A DNA stretch of 64,000 nucleotides, from the NCBI GenBank assembly GCA_965216955.1, contig CBDCGV010000013.1:1-64000 (forward strand), given 5' to 3'. The stretch comes from CBDCGV01 sp965216955. Its GTDB lineage: Bacteria > Bacteroidota > Bacteroidia > Chitinophagales > JADIYW01. This document shows positions 10,444 to 20,102 of this stretch, piece after piece. A program made the translations under genes and the position numbers. The notes beneath the pieces are model-generated. The model ran no database searches and was not told the DNA's origin. It was given only the letters and a program-made list of their open reading frames with translations. How positions within the stretch are numbered: the stretch's first letter is position 1; the number at the start of each line of letters is the position of its first letter.

Positions 10444-11516
10444 ATGAGTAAGAAGTATCGAGTATTAGTAGTAGGATGTGGCCACATGGGAATATCACAT
10501 GCCCGGGCCTACCATGCAATGGAACAATTTGAAATAGTGGGTCTTGTAAGCCGCACACCAGCCAGCCGCAACAAACTCTCCGAAGAGCTGGGAGGCCTAC
10601 CCACCTACTCAAGTTTTGAGGCTGGACTGGAAAATAGTAAACCAGATGTTGTCTCTATAAATACATATCCAGAAACCCATGCTCCTTACTGCAAAATGAG
10701 TTTAAACGCGGGTGCACATGTTTTTATCGAAAAACCCTTGGCACTTACGGTAGAGGAAGCCCAGGAGTTGGTTGATCTCTCCATGGCCAAGAATCGCAAA
10801 ATGGTTGTAGGTTATATTCTAAGGGTGCATCCTGCATGGAAACATTTTATCACCATTGCACAATCACTAGGGAAGCCCCTGGTCATGCGCATGAATCTGA
10901 ATCAGCAAAGCTGCAGCTCTATGTGGTCTACCCATAAGTCATTGATGAACTCCATGTCACCAATCGTAGACTGTGGCGTACACTATGTCGATGTAATGTG
11001 TTTAATGACCGGTGCTAAACCGATTCGGGTTAGTGCCATAGGTGCCAAACTGACCGACGAAATAAAGGAGGATATGTACAATTACGGCCAACTTCAGGTA
11101 ACCTTTGATGATGGTTCCGTTGGATGGTATGAAGCAGGATGGGGACCCATGATGAGTGAAACAGCTTTCTTTGTAAAAGATGTGATTGGCCCCAAAGGAT
11201 CGGTAAGCATTGTTGATGAAAGTGGTGAACGAACGGAAGATTCTCAAGACATTGAAGGCCATTCCAAAACAGGAGGTATCAAACTCCATCATGCAGTGCT
11301 GAATGACGAAAAGGACTTCGCGAAGAATGATGAGTTTTTAGCACAAAAGATGAGCCGAGTCATGATGAACTCTGTTATTTAGAGCAGGAGTTCCTACTAA
11401 ATGCCATCGAAAGTGATGTTGATTTGAGCAATCACCTTAATGATGCAGTCAATAGTTTACGCATTGTTTTAGCCGCAGATAAATCATTCAAAACTGGGAA
11501 AACTGTCGAACTCTAG
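10444..11516 (+). pseudogene. Gfo/Idh/MocA family oxidoreductase, frameshifted near the C-terminus
   Basis: NAD(P)-dependent sugar or inositol dehydrogenase family. The Rossmann motif VVGCGHMGISHARAY is at residues 8-22 and the catalytic-lysine motif FIEKPLALT follows at about residue 95. The frame from 10444 stops at 11382 (312 residues). Adding one C at 11361 (GTC-ATG to GTC-CAT-G) restores a continuous tail, VHDELCYLEQEFLLNAIESD on to VNSLRIVLAADKSFKTGKTVEL, ending at the TAG at 11514-11516. That tail is the normal family C-terminus, so the gene is essentially whole apart from one missing base (about 357 residues). Substrate unknown. Confidence 0.87.
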
Positions 11517-11620
11517 AATCAATAGAGGTTATACTAGATTAGATGCCGCTTCTTATTAATAAACCGGAATAATTCAGACGGACCTTACGCCCTTGAATAG
11601 TTATACAACCATCGAATCTA

Positions 11621-13482
11621 ATGCGTCCCCTTAAACACCCAATTGTTATCGTTCTTTTCTTGGCACTTACAATCCTATCTGACTATGCACAGGGTCAGAC
11701 TCACTCATCGATCGTGTATCCGGATTCCAATGATTGTCTGGTGTACCACAGCGACACAGAGTCAAATCGCGTTCCTGATTTTAGTCGTGTTGGCTACCGC
11801 TTGAGCAGCCAGGCTTTGCCCATGGTCCCAGTAGTCAAAACAATCAATCCGATCCCGGGTGATAATACCCAGCACATTCAGGAGGCAATAAATGAAGTTG
11901 CACAACGCAGTGTTGATTCTCTAGGCCATCGTGGAGCAATATTGCTGTCAGCTGGCACCTATGAGATTCATGGTGTAATTCAGATTCCCAGTAATGGGAT
12001 AGTGCTTAGAGGGGAGAAGGCTCAGAACAATGACTCGCTAAAACACTGGTCCTTGGCATTGGAAATTTGCCTGAACAACGTGATCTGTTTGTGATCGGAG
12101 GATTGTCGGGGCCTCCTGGAAAAATGCGGTATCGGGTAGTCGAATTGATGTTGCAAGTGCATTTCTACCGGTCGGAAGTCGAACATTGGAGCTAGAGCAC
12201 CTATCTGGTTTGCAGAAAGGGGATAAGATCATCATTCATCACGCCAGCACGCAAAAATGGTTGGAAAGTATTAAATATGGTGCTCCTGCTGATGATGAAA
12301 ACTGGACACCGGGCGAGATCGATTTATTTTACAATCGAAGAATTGAGGATGTCTTTGCAGATCAAAATAAGATTATGCTAGATGTCCCAATATATGACCA
12401 TATGGACCGAAATCTCTCGGTGGCCCAAGTCTACAAATGGAATGATAAGAGCATTGTTCGTGAATGCGGCATAGAAGATTTGATGATCAAAATAATGACT
12501 TCTGGAGTAAATGACGAAAACCATGTCTGGACTGCAGTTAGGCTTGATGGGGTTGAGGATTGCTGGGTGAGAAATATCGCTGCAGAGCATTTTGCCTATG
12601 CTGCTGTCAATATGACGACGGCTACCAGAGTCACTGTTGACAATTGCAAAGGATTAAATCCCCACTCCCGGATCGAAGGAGCCAGACGCTATAATTTTGC
12701 GGTAAACAGGGAAGCCAACAATATTTTGTTTACGGGTTGCATTGCATCTTTTGGGAGACATGCCTTTGTATCTAACGGTGCTAGTTCTGCCTCTGGAATT
12801 GTCTTCCATAATTGTCAAAGCAGCAACGATCAAACCTCTTCAGAAGGTCATCGTCGATGGAGTCAGGGTCTTCTCTTTGATAAAATATCCATTTCTTCAC
12901 CGGAAACCAATCGTGTACTCGGACTCTATAATCGAGGATCTTACGGTACAGCCCATGGTTGGGGATCGGTTCATAGCGTTGCATGAATGTAGTAGTCGAA
13001 GGCAATAGGGATATCATTATTCAAAACCTCCTCTTCGTCAAAATTACGCTATTGGATGCCGTGCTGATGTGCATGGTAAAGGACCATTTAAACATGACGC
13101 CGGATTTATCGAAAATATAGACGAGCAGATTTCACCATCATCACTATGGGAGACTCAGAAAATGCAGTATCTATCTCATGGTTTAGCACCAGATGCTCCG
13201 GCCAGATTTAATGCCCGGGTCATCGGAAATTCCGAAGTGCAACTATCCTGGATGGATATTGCTGCCAATGAAACAGGATATGTGCTCGAATATGCCGATG
13301 ATGGCACTATTTTTCAAGAGTTAGTTACTTTACCACCCAACTCAAACAGTCATGTAGTGCCTTTGGATTCCCTTGCACCCAATTCAACTCTTCGGATAAA
13401 AGCCATCGGTGAAGGATGTCACTCGGCATTCGCCAATGAGGTCTTGCTTGACATCTCCACGGGTGTTGAAGAGAATGAATTC
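11621..13482 (+). pseudogene. Secreted pectate-lyase-like beta-helix protein with FN3 domain, multiply frameshifted and 3'-truncated
   Basis: Signal peptide at residues 1-26, then a pectate-lyase/polygalacturonase-like start (PGDNTQHIQEAINE, GAILLSAGTYEI, GIVLRGE), a right-handed beta-helix part in the middle frame (from about 12111 to 12986), and a fibronectin type III domain in the last frame (APARFNARVIGNSEVQLSW to IKAIGEGCHS). The parts are joined by four single-base losses: A at 12040-12043, G at 12108-12111, G near 12985 and A at 13023-13026. The protein then reaches LDISTGVEENEF, which looks like the first residues of a type IX secretion sorting domain, and is cut at the junction near 13,480. 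Substrate unknown. Confidence 0.8.
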
Positions 13483-13488
13483 CATATG
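13471..13488. other. Abrupt sequence junction (chimera or island boundary)
   Basis: To the left the reading frame belongs to a GC-richer secreted protein ending in STGVEEN; to the right, in another frame, a glycosyltransferase begins in mid-domain with YDGHEFILWTYEKIDNVP. No start codon fits the right gene: its frame has a stop at 13476-13478. Base composition falls sharply at the same point. EcoRI (GAATTC, 13477-13482) and NdeI (CATATG, 13483-13488) recognition sequences sit side by side exactly here, which may be chance. Confidence 0.8.
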
Positions 13489-14243
13489 ATGGTCATGAAT
13501 TTATCCTATGGACATATGAGAAAATTGACAATGTTCCAACTAGGGTCATTATTAAAGACGCAAATACTATTATCCCTTCTAAAGATGTTTTCAGATATAA
13601 ACATGTAAACCAATTTGGACATGGCAAGGGGAGTTATGCAGGTTTTTCAGATTTATTTAGATACAAATTACTTTATGAATATGGTGGAATATGGGTAGAT
13701 ATGGATGTCACCTGCCTTCAACCATTTGAGTTGGAAAATCCATATTTTTTTAGATGGCATCATAAAACTAAAGCTGTCGGCAATATTTTAAAATGTCCTC
13801 CTCAATCACCGATAATGAAATGGTGTTTCAGTGAAGCAAAAAAGAATTTGCATTGCGAAAATAGAGATTGGATGCTTCCAATGAAAATTTTAAATGAAGG
13901 GATAATCAAATTCTCATTGGAAAAGAATATTAAACAGATAACTAATCCTGATTCCTGGCCAATTGTAACTAATTATCTTAAGAAAAAAAACATCGAATTA
14001 GATAGTAAGATGATGGCTATACATTGGATGAATGAAGAGTGGAGAAGATTAAATATTCCGAAGAATGAATTCTATGAATTTAGTTTATTAGCCCATCTTT
14101 TAGAATTACATAAGATTGAGTATAAAAAGTTATCTAACATGGATACTTTAAAATATAAATACAAATTGGGTATGATAAATTACACCATAATTAACTTACC
14201 TCATAAAATTAAAAGCATCAATCCATTCAGAAAAACAATTTAA
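13479..14243 (+). CDS. GT32-like capsular/LPS glycosyltransferase, 5'-truncated
   Basis: The open frame from 13479 reads YDGHEFILWTYEKIDNVP, then GKGSYAGFSDLFRYKLLY and EYGGIWVDMDVTCLQPF. These are the hallmarks of DxD-containing sugar transferases of the GT32/TcdA-catalytic-like group, with the metal-binding DMD at 13698-13706. The usual N-terminal 25-30 residues (first strand, nucleotide binding) are missing because the frame enters at the junction; the first in-frame ATG, at 13701, would remove the first Asp of the DxD motif and cannot be the true start. Base composition matches the right part of the window. Presumably part of a polysaccharide locus whose left side is not here. Confidence 0.85.
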   Translation: MPYDGHEFILWTYEKIDNVPTRVIIKDANTIIPSKDVFRYKHVNQFGHGKGSYAGFSDLFRYKLLYEYGGIWVDMDVTCLQPFELENPYFFRWHHKTKAVGNILKCPPQSPIMKWCFSEAKKNLHCENRDWMLPMKILNEGIIKFSLEKNIKQITNPDSWPIVTNYLKKKNIELDSKMMAIHWMNEEWRRLNIPKNEFYEFSLLAHLLELHKIEYKKLSNMDTLKYKYKLGMINYTIINLPHKIKSINPFRKTI

Positions 14244-14301
14244 GCGAATGCATTCAACATAGATTTATCCTCTATGGCAATACATATGATGCAGTTGTTT
14301 C

Positions 14302-15459
14302 TCAATTAGCCCGATCCCAGTTTTCAATAAAAGTGATTAGTATCTCTTTTAGTTTATTAATTCCTCTCGGATCAAGATATTCTATTGTATCTAATCGAGT
14401 ATGATAGGAAGGGTCAAATTTTTTAGTCGTTAAAGCTATAATACTTATTGCAGGTAAGCCAGCTCTATCAAAAGAAGCCCCATCTGTAGCTCCAATAGGT
14501 AGAGCAGTTCGAGTTGGTTTCACTTTGTTCTGACTAAATGCTTCCTCCATCCGATGGATAACATCTTCGGGATATTTAACCAACATATTGGTTTCCCTAT
14601 CTACAATAGTCAAATCTTCTAAATTTTTGATGGTATCTATGTTAAGTAACAACGCATTTTCTTGCTTTAATAACTCTAAGTGCTCTTTTACGTATTCATG
14701 GGAACCTCTTAGCCCTGTTTCTTCGCTGCCAAAACTTACCACTTTTAATCGAGTATATTTCAACTTGTTTTTACTAAAATTTTTAGCCATTTCCAGCGCC
14801 ATTGCTACACCTGTTAGGTTATCAATTGCCCCATCCACCTTATGTTTTCCGTGTATAAAGAAAAAGGTAATTAGAACTGGTGTAAGAATTAGAAATACTG
14901 TTTTAATCACATAAAATACCTTGGGTAACGTGTGGTCAAAAGATGACAAAATCAAAGAAACAGTAAAAATTAAACCCTGCAATACTATTAAGATGCCTGC
15001 CAATGTAGTTAGCAACCCTCCTATTGACTTTAATTTATACCACCATTGAAATTCCCAAACACTATCTATGTGACCTGCAACAATAATGGTAGATTGAACA
15101 TTTTCAATTGGCTCAATACTACCAGTAACATTCCATGATTTTTTCTTTTTAAATAAGAAATCAAGCCAATTTTGCCCATTAACGAAATAACCAATAAAAA
15201 GAATGGTATTAATCAATGCTAAAATACTTCCCAATACAACATTATGCCCATAAAGTAAATTTGAGATCAAATATGTTATACAAAAAATTTTGAGTGAGCT
15301 AAATTTACCAGTAATTGCAGCTTCAAACTCATGCCAGTCAACTTTATCACAATACTTAGCAAACTCTTCCTGAACAAAAAGTTGTGCATCATGCTCTTCT
15401 TGAGATCCTGCGATACGACCTCCAAACTGTTCAATTACTGATTTTATAAATGGAATCAT
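14302..15459 (-). CDS. M28 family zinc peptidase with internal membrane segments
   Basis: 385 residues. The five metal ligands of M28 aminopeptidases are recognisable: H130 (AGHIDS), D213 (GAIDNLTGVA), E246/E247 (GSEETG), D275 (NIDT) and H353 (YHTRLDT). Unusually, two hydrophobic blocks interrupt the domain: residues about 55-94, before the first ligand, and about 147-204, between H130 and D213. Each could hold two membrane helices, so the catalytic site would be anchored to the membrane by an insertion. Downstream of the SDR gene on the same strand (93-base gap). Substrate unknown. Confidence 0.85.
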   Translation of the reverse strand: MIPFIKSVIEQFGGRIAGSQEEHDAQLFVQEEFAKYCDKVDWHEFEAAITGKFSSLKIFCITYLISNLLYGHNVVLGSILALINTILFIGYFVNGQNWLDFLFKKKKSWNVTGSIEPIENVQSTIIVAGHIDSVWEFQWWYKLKSIGGLLTTLAGILIVLQGLIFTVSLILSSFDHTLPKVFYVIKTVFLILTPVLITFFFIHGKHKVDGAIDNLTGVAMALEMAKNFSKNKLKYTRLKVVSFGSEETGLRGSHEYVKEHLELLKQENALLLNIDTIKNLEDLTIVDRETNMLVKYPEDVIHRMEEAFSQNKVKPTRTALPIGATDGASFDRAGLPAISIIALTTKKFDPSYHTRLDTIEYLDPRGINKLKEILITFIENWDRAN

Positions 15460-15552
15460 AAAAGATCTGTATTATCAATTAAAAAGTGCAAATTATAAGA
15501 CAAAAATACACTAAAGACAATTCTCAAATAAAGCTCGAATTAAATAATACAT

Positions 15553-16650
15553 TTAAACCATCGCCTTTGATGAAATGTCTGGATGGTCTTTTAAAAACCG
15601 AACAATATTATCTAAATAATCATTGTAACGTGGACAGCGAATACCAACTTCTGACAAATCCTTTGAAGCATTGGTCGTATCATAATGTGTTGGATGTGCA
15701 AAATAAGCAATAGACTTAGTCGGTACGCCCATAAATTCAGGGATGAAAGGAATTTTCTTCATAACCCAAACTGCTTGTTCCGCATTTATTGGTAAAGGCA
15801 ATTTAATCGTTAAGCGTTTTACCGCTTTACCCATTTCATCTCCTATCTCAGACAAGGTTAACGGGTTGGGATCTGCCAGATTATACGTTTTTCCAATAGA
15901 TTTTTTCATGCCACTTAACGCATTAATTGCATCAATAATAAAATCTCTGGGCACAATATTCATGGTATTGTTTTTGCCATCCCCCAAGGTTGGGAAAACC
16001 CCTATAACTGGATAACGCATCATCCATTTCAGCATAAAATAGGGCCCATCATACTTTTGAGTTCTTCCCGTTTTCGAATCACCTGTTACGATTGCCGGTC
16101 GATAAATAGTAGTTGGCATACCCGCTTTCATGGCTTTCTTAACAAGTACTTCTGCAAGATATTTAGTCTCTTCATAAAAATTATTAAACTCTTGCCCCTC
16201 TTCTAAATGATCTTCTCTAAATACGCCTTCATACTTTCCGCTGACATAACAAGTACTTACATAATGATGTCGCTTTAATTTACTACATGCAACACAAAAA
16301 TCTAAAATATGTTGTGTCCCATCTACATTGACTTTGTATGCAAAATCTCTTCCAACATCAAGATCATAAACAGCAGCAAAATGATAGACTTCTGTAATTT
16401 TTTTTGTGTAGATATTATACTCTTTTCCTAAACCTAGTTTAGCATCTGTTATATCTCCAGATATAATTTCAACTCGCTCTTTTAGCTTAATATTTGGATA
16501 TCGTATCACCAGTTCATCAACCACCTCATTAGCTTGATCAATAAAACGTTCTTGCACCAAACAAACCGCCTTTTCTTTTAAATTCCTCTCTAATAAACGT
16601 GGTAAAATCTCCTTACCTAAAAACCCTGGAAAACCGGTTAAAAATATCAT
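15553..16650 (-). CDS. Extended SDR (NAD-dependent epimerase/thioester-reductase-like)
   Basis: 365 residues. The dinucleotide motif TGFPGFLG is at residues 5-12, and the catalytic tyrosine/lysine pair is in YEETK. GDITDAKLG and YHFAAVYDL are typical of the male-sterility/fatty-acyl-reductase-like branch of extended SDRs (NAD_binding_4), as is the substrate-side FMLKWMMRYPVIGVFP. Possible roles are reduction of an acyl thioester or sugar-lipid modification; the sequence does not decide. Gap of about 110 bases to the sulfur genes upstream. Confidence 0.75.
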   Translation of the reverse strand: MIFLTGFPGFLGKEILPRLLERNLKEKAVCLVQERFIDQANEVVDELVIRYPNIKLKERVEIISGDITDAKLGLGKEYNIYTKKITEVYHFAAVYDLDVGRDFAYKVNVDGTQHILDFCVACSKLKRHHYVSTCYVSGKYEGVFREDHLEEGQEFNNFYEETKYLAEVLVKKAMKAGMPTTIYRPAIVTGDSKTGRTQKYDGPYFMLKWMMRYPVIGVFPTLGDGKNNTMNIVPRDFIIDAINALSGMKKSIGKTYNLADPNPLTLSEIGDEMGKAVKRLTIKLPLPINAEQAVWVMKKIPFIPEFMGVPTKSIAYFAHPTHYDTTNASKDLSEVGIRCPRYNDYLDNIVRFLKDHPDISSKAMV

Positions 16651-16759
16651 ATTGTTTAAATTGATTTAGTGAATGTAATATTTCATCTCTTAAGAAAGAA
16701 ATATCAGAAATCAATTGAATTTATAAAACAAAGATTACACATTAGATGGATACCTTAAA

Positions 16760-17173
16760 TTAGTGTGGCAACTTATCTCGAACAACCCCATACATAAAAG
16801 TCCCAAAAACAGCACCAATGATAACAACAATCATAACGGAATATCCATACCCTACATTTACAACCATAGGACCGGGGCATGCCCCTGTTAATGCCCATCC
16901 CAATCCAAAAATAATTCCTCCAAATAAATACCTAGAAATAGACATTTTTTTTGCGCCAAAAATGATTTTTTCATTAGATGAGTTTCTAACTCCCAGCTTT
17001 TTAATCAGCTGTATTGCCATAACTCCAAATCCTACTGCTGTACCAATAATGCCGTACATATGAAATGATTGAAATCGAAACATCTCCTGAATTCTATACC
17101 AAGAAATAGCTTCTGACTTTGCCATTACAATTCCAAATAAAATACCTACCAAGATAAATTTTATGCCTTTCAT
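16760..17173 (-). CDS. YeeE/YedE-type transporter half (DUF6691)
   Basis: 137 residues with four hydrophobic segments. The core signature GLGWALTGACPGPMVVNVGYG holds the conserved cysteine of the YeeE/YedE sulfur-transport family. In Bacteroidota and many proteobacteria the transporter is split over two genes; the other half, with the GGCTSGHAISGL motif, is immediately upstream (gap 32 bases). In YeeE proteins the conserved cysteines relay thiosulfate through the membrane. Here the neighbouring persulfide enzyme suggests movement of thiosulfate or another sulfur species. Confidence 0.85.
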   Translation of the reverse strand: MKGIKFILVGILFGIVMAKSEAISWYRIQEMFRFQSFHMYGIIGTAVGFGVMAIQLIKKLGVRNSSNEKIIFGAKKMSISRYLFGGIIFGLGWALTGACPGPMVVNVGYGYSVMIVVIIGAVFGTFMYGVVRDKLPH

Positions 17174-17205
17174 GTTATTTAGATTTATGCATCAAGAACT
17201 ATGAT

Positions 17206-17769
17206 TTAAAAAATTAATGGAAATAGCAGATGTGTCATTACCAGACCACCTATAAAAAACCCTATAACCGCAATTAATGAGGGCATCTGTAAATCCGACA
17301 AACCGCTTATTGCATGCCCTGATGTACATCCTCCTGCGTATCGCGTTCCAAAACCTATTAAGAAACCTCCTCCCAATATGATAAAAAGCCCTCTTAAGGT
17401 TAATAAATACTCCCAATTAAATATTTCATGTGGATTTAACCCTCTAGGTTCTTCTAAACCTATTTTCTTGAGATCTTGCATTGTCGCTTGTGATATTTGA
17501 ATGACGTCTCCATTTGATAAAAAATTGGAGGCTATAAAACCTCCTATCAAAGCTCCAAGGGCAAATAATAAGTTCCAGATATGATCTTTCCAATTATAAT
17601 CAAAAAATGTAACCTTTCGACCTGCTCCCATAGCAGCACAAGCCGTTCTAAAGTTGCTTGAAAAACCAAAAGATCTCCCAAAATAAACCAACAAAATCAT
17701 TACCAAAGTAATGAGGGGGCCACTTATATACCATGGCCACGGTTGAGATATAAATTCAATTACTTGCAT
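17206..17769 (-). CDS. YeeE/YedE-type transporter half
   Basis: About 187 residues, with four to five membrane segments and the motif YAGGCTSGHAISGLSDLQ typical of YeeE/YedE. The start is taken as the ATG at 17769 (MQVIEFISQPW), two bases after the stop of the MBL-rhodanese gene. A longer frame from 17796 would overlap that gene by 25 bases and adds nothing conserved. Forms a pair with the DUF6691 half downstream and belongs to the sulfur operon. Confidence 0.86.
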   Translation of the reverse strand: MQVIEFISQPWPWYISGPLITLVMILLVYFGRSFGFSSNFRTACAAMGAGRKVTFFDYNWKDHIWNLLFALGALIGGFIASNFLSNGDVIQISQATMQDLKKIGLEEPRGLNPHEIFNWEYLLTLRGLFIILGGGFLIGFGTRYAGGCTSGHAISGLSDLQMPSLIAVIGFFIGGLVMTHLLFPLIF

Positions 17770-17771
17770 AT

Positions 17772-19187
17772 TTAGTTCTTTAAAGTTGATGGACAAACAT
17801 AATTTGTAACACTAATACTTGTTGTTTTAATTCCCTTAAAACCCTCTTTTACATTTATTAAATTATGAATACCTCTAGCCTTTAAGATACTTATTGCAAT
17901 CATAGAACGATACCCCCCTGCACAATGTATAAATATATCATTATCGTATTTAAAGTTATCCATATGTTCATTGATAATATTAAGTGGTAAATTTTTAGCA
18001 TTAATTATATGTTCAGCCTCAAATTCCCCCTGATTTCTTACATCAATAATCACAATATCATTTTGTTTTAACACCTTTTCAAGTTCTGAAGGAACCACCT
18101 CTTTTACAGCATCTGTTTTCCTATCTGATTCCAACCATCCTTTTAGACCTCCAGATAAGTATCCAATTGTATTATCATATCCAATACGAGCTAATCTGGT
18201 AACAGCCTCTACCTCTCTTCCCTCTTCTGTTACCAGTAAAATAGGCTGGCGAATGTCTTTTATTAAAGCACCTACCCATGGCGCAAAATTTCCGTCCAAA
18301 CCAATATTAATAGACTTTGGAATATGTTGCTTAGCATATAAATCAGGAGTTCTTGTATCCAACACCAACGCACTTACCTCACTTGCTATAGCTTCAAAAA
18401 CATCAGGCATTAATGGCTGAACACCATGTTCTAGAACTGTATCAATACTTTCATATCCTTCTCTATTCATACGAACATTTTCAGGAAAATACAGTGGTGG
18501 GGGTGCTAATCCTTCTGTAACTTCTTTTATAAATTCCTCCTTCGTCATATTAGCCCTGAGCGCATAATTAACTTCTTTTTGATGACCAAGCGTATCAACA
18601 GTTTCTTTCATCATGTTTTTCCCACAAGCGGAACCAGCACCATGCCCAGGATAGACGACAACCTCATCAGGAAGTATCATAATCTTTTCTCTTAGAGAGT
18701 CAAACAGCAGACCCGCCAATTCTTCCTGTGTCATATCTACTGCTTTTTGTGCCAGATCTGGGCGACCCACATCTCCAAGAAATAATGTATCTCCACTAAA
18801 TATTGCATATTCTTTATCACTTTGATCTAACAATAAAAAAGTTGAAGATTCCATGGTATGACCAGGAGTGTGCAATACCTTAATTTTTAAATCTCCTAGC
18901 TCTAGTATTTCTTCATCTTTAGCAATATAAGCTTCAAAACTAGGTTTTGCAGTTGGACCATATACAATCTGTGCTCCAGTTTTTCTTGCTAAATCCAAAT
19001 GCCCACTTACAAAATCAGCATGGAAATGCGTTTCTAAAATATATTTAATTTTGACCCCATCAGCTTTTGCACGCTCAATATATGTATCCACTTCTCTTAG
19101 AGGATCTATAATAGCGGCTTCTCCCTTTGAAGAAATATAATAGGCTCCTTGTGCTAAACAACCCGTATAAATTTGATCTATTTTCAT
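17772..19187 (-). CDS. Persulfide dioxygenase-like MBL-fold protein fused to two rhodanese domains
   Basis: 471 residues. The N-terminal metallo-beta-lactamase domain (1 to about 245) has the ETHE1/BLH-type metal site: THFHADFVSGH, TPGHTMESS, FSGDTLFLGDVGRPDL and YPGHGAGSACG. ETHE1-type enzymes oxidise glutathione persulfide to sulfite. Two rhodanese domains follow. The first (about 265-365) has no cysteine in the active loop (LLVTEEGREVE) and is probably structural. The second (about 375-465) keeps it in HCAGGYRS. This arrangement couples persulfide handling to sulfane-sulfur transfer. It lies in an operon with a TauE/SafE exporter and YeeE transporters. Confidence 0.9.
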   Translation of the reverse strand: MKIDQIYTGCLAQGAYYISSKGEAAIIDPLREVDTYIERAKADGVKIKYILETHFHADFVSGHLDLARKTGAQIVYGPTAKPSFEAYIAKDEEILELGDLKIKVLHTPGHTMESSTFLLLDQSDKEYAIFSGDTLFLGDVGRPDLAQKAVDMTQEELAGLLFDSLREKIMILPDEVVVYPGHGAGSACGKNMMKETVDTLGHQKEVNYALRANMTKEEFIKEVTEGLAPPPLYFPENVRMNREGYESIDTVLEHGVQPLMPDVFEAIASEVSALVLDTRTPDLYAKQHIPKSINIGLDGNFAPWVGALIKDIRQPILLVTEEGREVEAVTRLARIGYDNTIGYLSGGLKGWLESDRKTDAVKEVVPSELEKVLKQNDIVIIDVRNQGEFEAEHIINAKNLPLNIINEHMDNFKYDNDIFIHCAGGYRSMIAISILKARGIHNLINVKEGFKGIKTTSISVTNYVCPSTLKN

Positions 19188-19252
19188 TTTAATTTGTATT
19201 TATTACTATTAACTATCAAATCTCTATATATCCTTTTTAAACTTTAGTGACT

Positions 19253-20065
19253 TTAGTTACAGACCTCTTTAAAAACCAACTCTTTAAAAATTATGTAAAT
19301 TCCCATAACTAGAACAAACCATCCAAACCCTCTTTTTAATTGTACTCCATTTACGCGTCTTGAAAGCATATTTCCAATAAAAATTCCTACAACAGCTAAT
19401 AAAGAAACTACTACCAATAAATTCCAATCCATATCATAATTCATTACATCTCCTATAAAACCAATTAGAGATTTAGCCGCTATAATTAATAGGGAGGTTC
19501 CAACTGCTACCTTCATAGATAGGCCGCTAATTAACACTAAAGTTGGAATGATTAAAAAACCGCCGCCCGCTCCTACCAAACCAGTAATAAAACCAACAAC
19601 TAGACCCTCTATTATAATTAATGGAAGCTTTTTAAAAGAGAACCCTTTCTCCATAGAACGTGTGCAGTGCTTTCCGCGCTTCATCATACTTATAGAAGCT
19701 ATTAACATTAAAACACCAAATAAGACCATAATAAATACTTGTTTGGTTGCAACAAAACCTCCAACCGAAAATATTACATCTGGCAAACTTGGAATTATTA
19801 TTCTTCTTGTAAAAAAAACACTGATAATAGCCGGCACACCAAAAATGATTGCCGTTTGTACATCTACTTCATTATTTCTATACTTCGCAATTGAACCCAC
19901 CAAGCTCGAAACTCCAACAATAAATAAGGAATAAGCGGTAGCCATTACTGCATCGACCTGCAATAAATAGACTAATACCGGAACTGTAAGTATTGATCCT
20001 CCTCCGCCTATTAGCCCCAATGAAATACCTATTAATAATGCTGCTATATAGCCTATGATTTCCAT
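19253..20065 (-). CDS. TauE/SafE family sulfite/anion exporter
   Basis: 270 residues, about seven to eight membrane helices. The two family repeats are visible at GISLGLIGGGGSILTVPVLVYL (residues about 13-34) and GFITGLVGAGGGFLIIPTLV (about 158-177). TauE/SafE proteins export sulfite or organosulfonates; next to a persulfide dioxygenase, sulfite export is the likely role. First gene of the sulfur operon, with the Crp-type site 38 bases upstream. Confidence 0.88.
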   Translation of the reverse strand: MEIIGYIAALLIGISLGLIGGGGSILTVPVLVYLLQVDAVMATAYSLFIVGVSSLVGSIAKYRNNEVDVQTAIIFGVPAIISVFFTRRIIIPSLPDVIFSVGGFVATKQVFIMVLFGVLMLIASISMMKRGKHCTRSMEKGFSFKKLPLIIIEGLVVGFITGLVGAGGGFLIIPTLVLISGLSMKVAVGTSLLIIAAKSLIGFIGDVMNYDMDWNLLVVVSLLAVVGIFIGNMLSRRVNGVQLKRGFGWFVLVMGIYIIFKELVFKEVCN

Positions 20066-20102
20066 ATCAGCAGCAAAATTGCTGTTTAATAGCTGTAAAA
20101 GT

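Noticed and set aside
13477..13488. Treating adjoining EcoRI and NdeI sites as proof of vector or cloning DNA
   Set aside because: No vector sequence is seen on either side; the sites are noted only as a hint at the junction.
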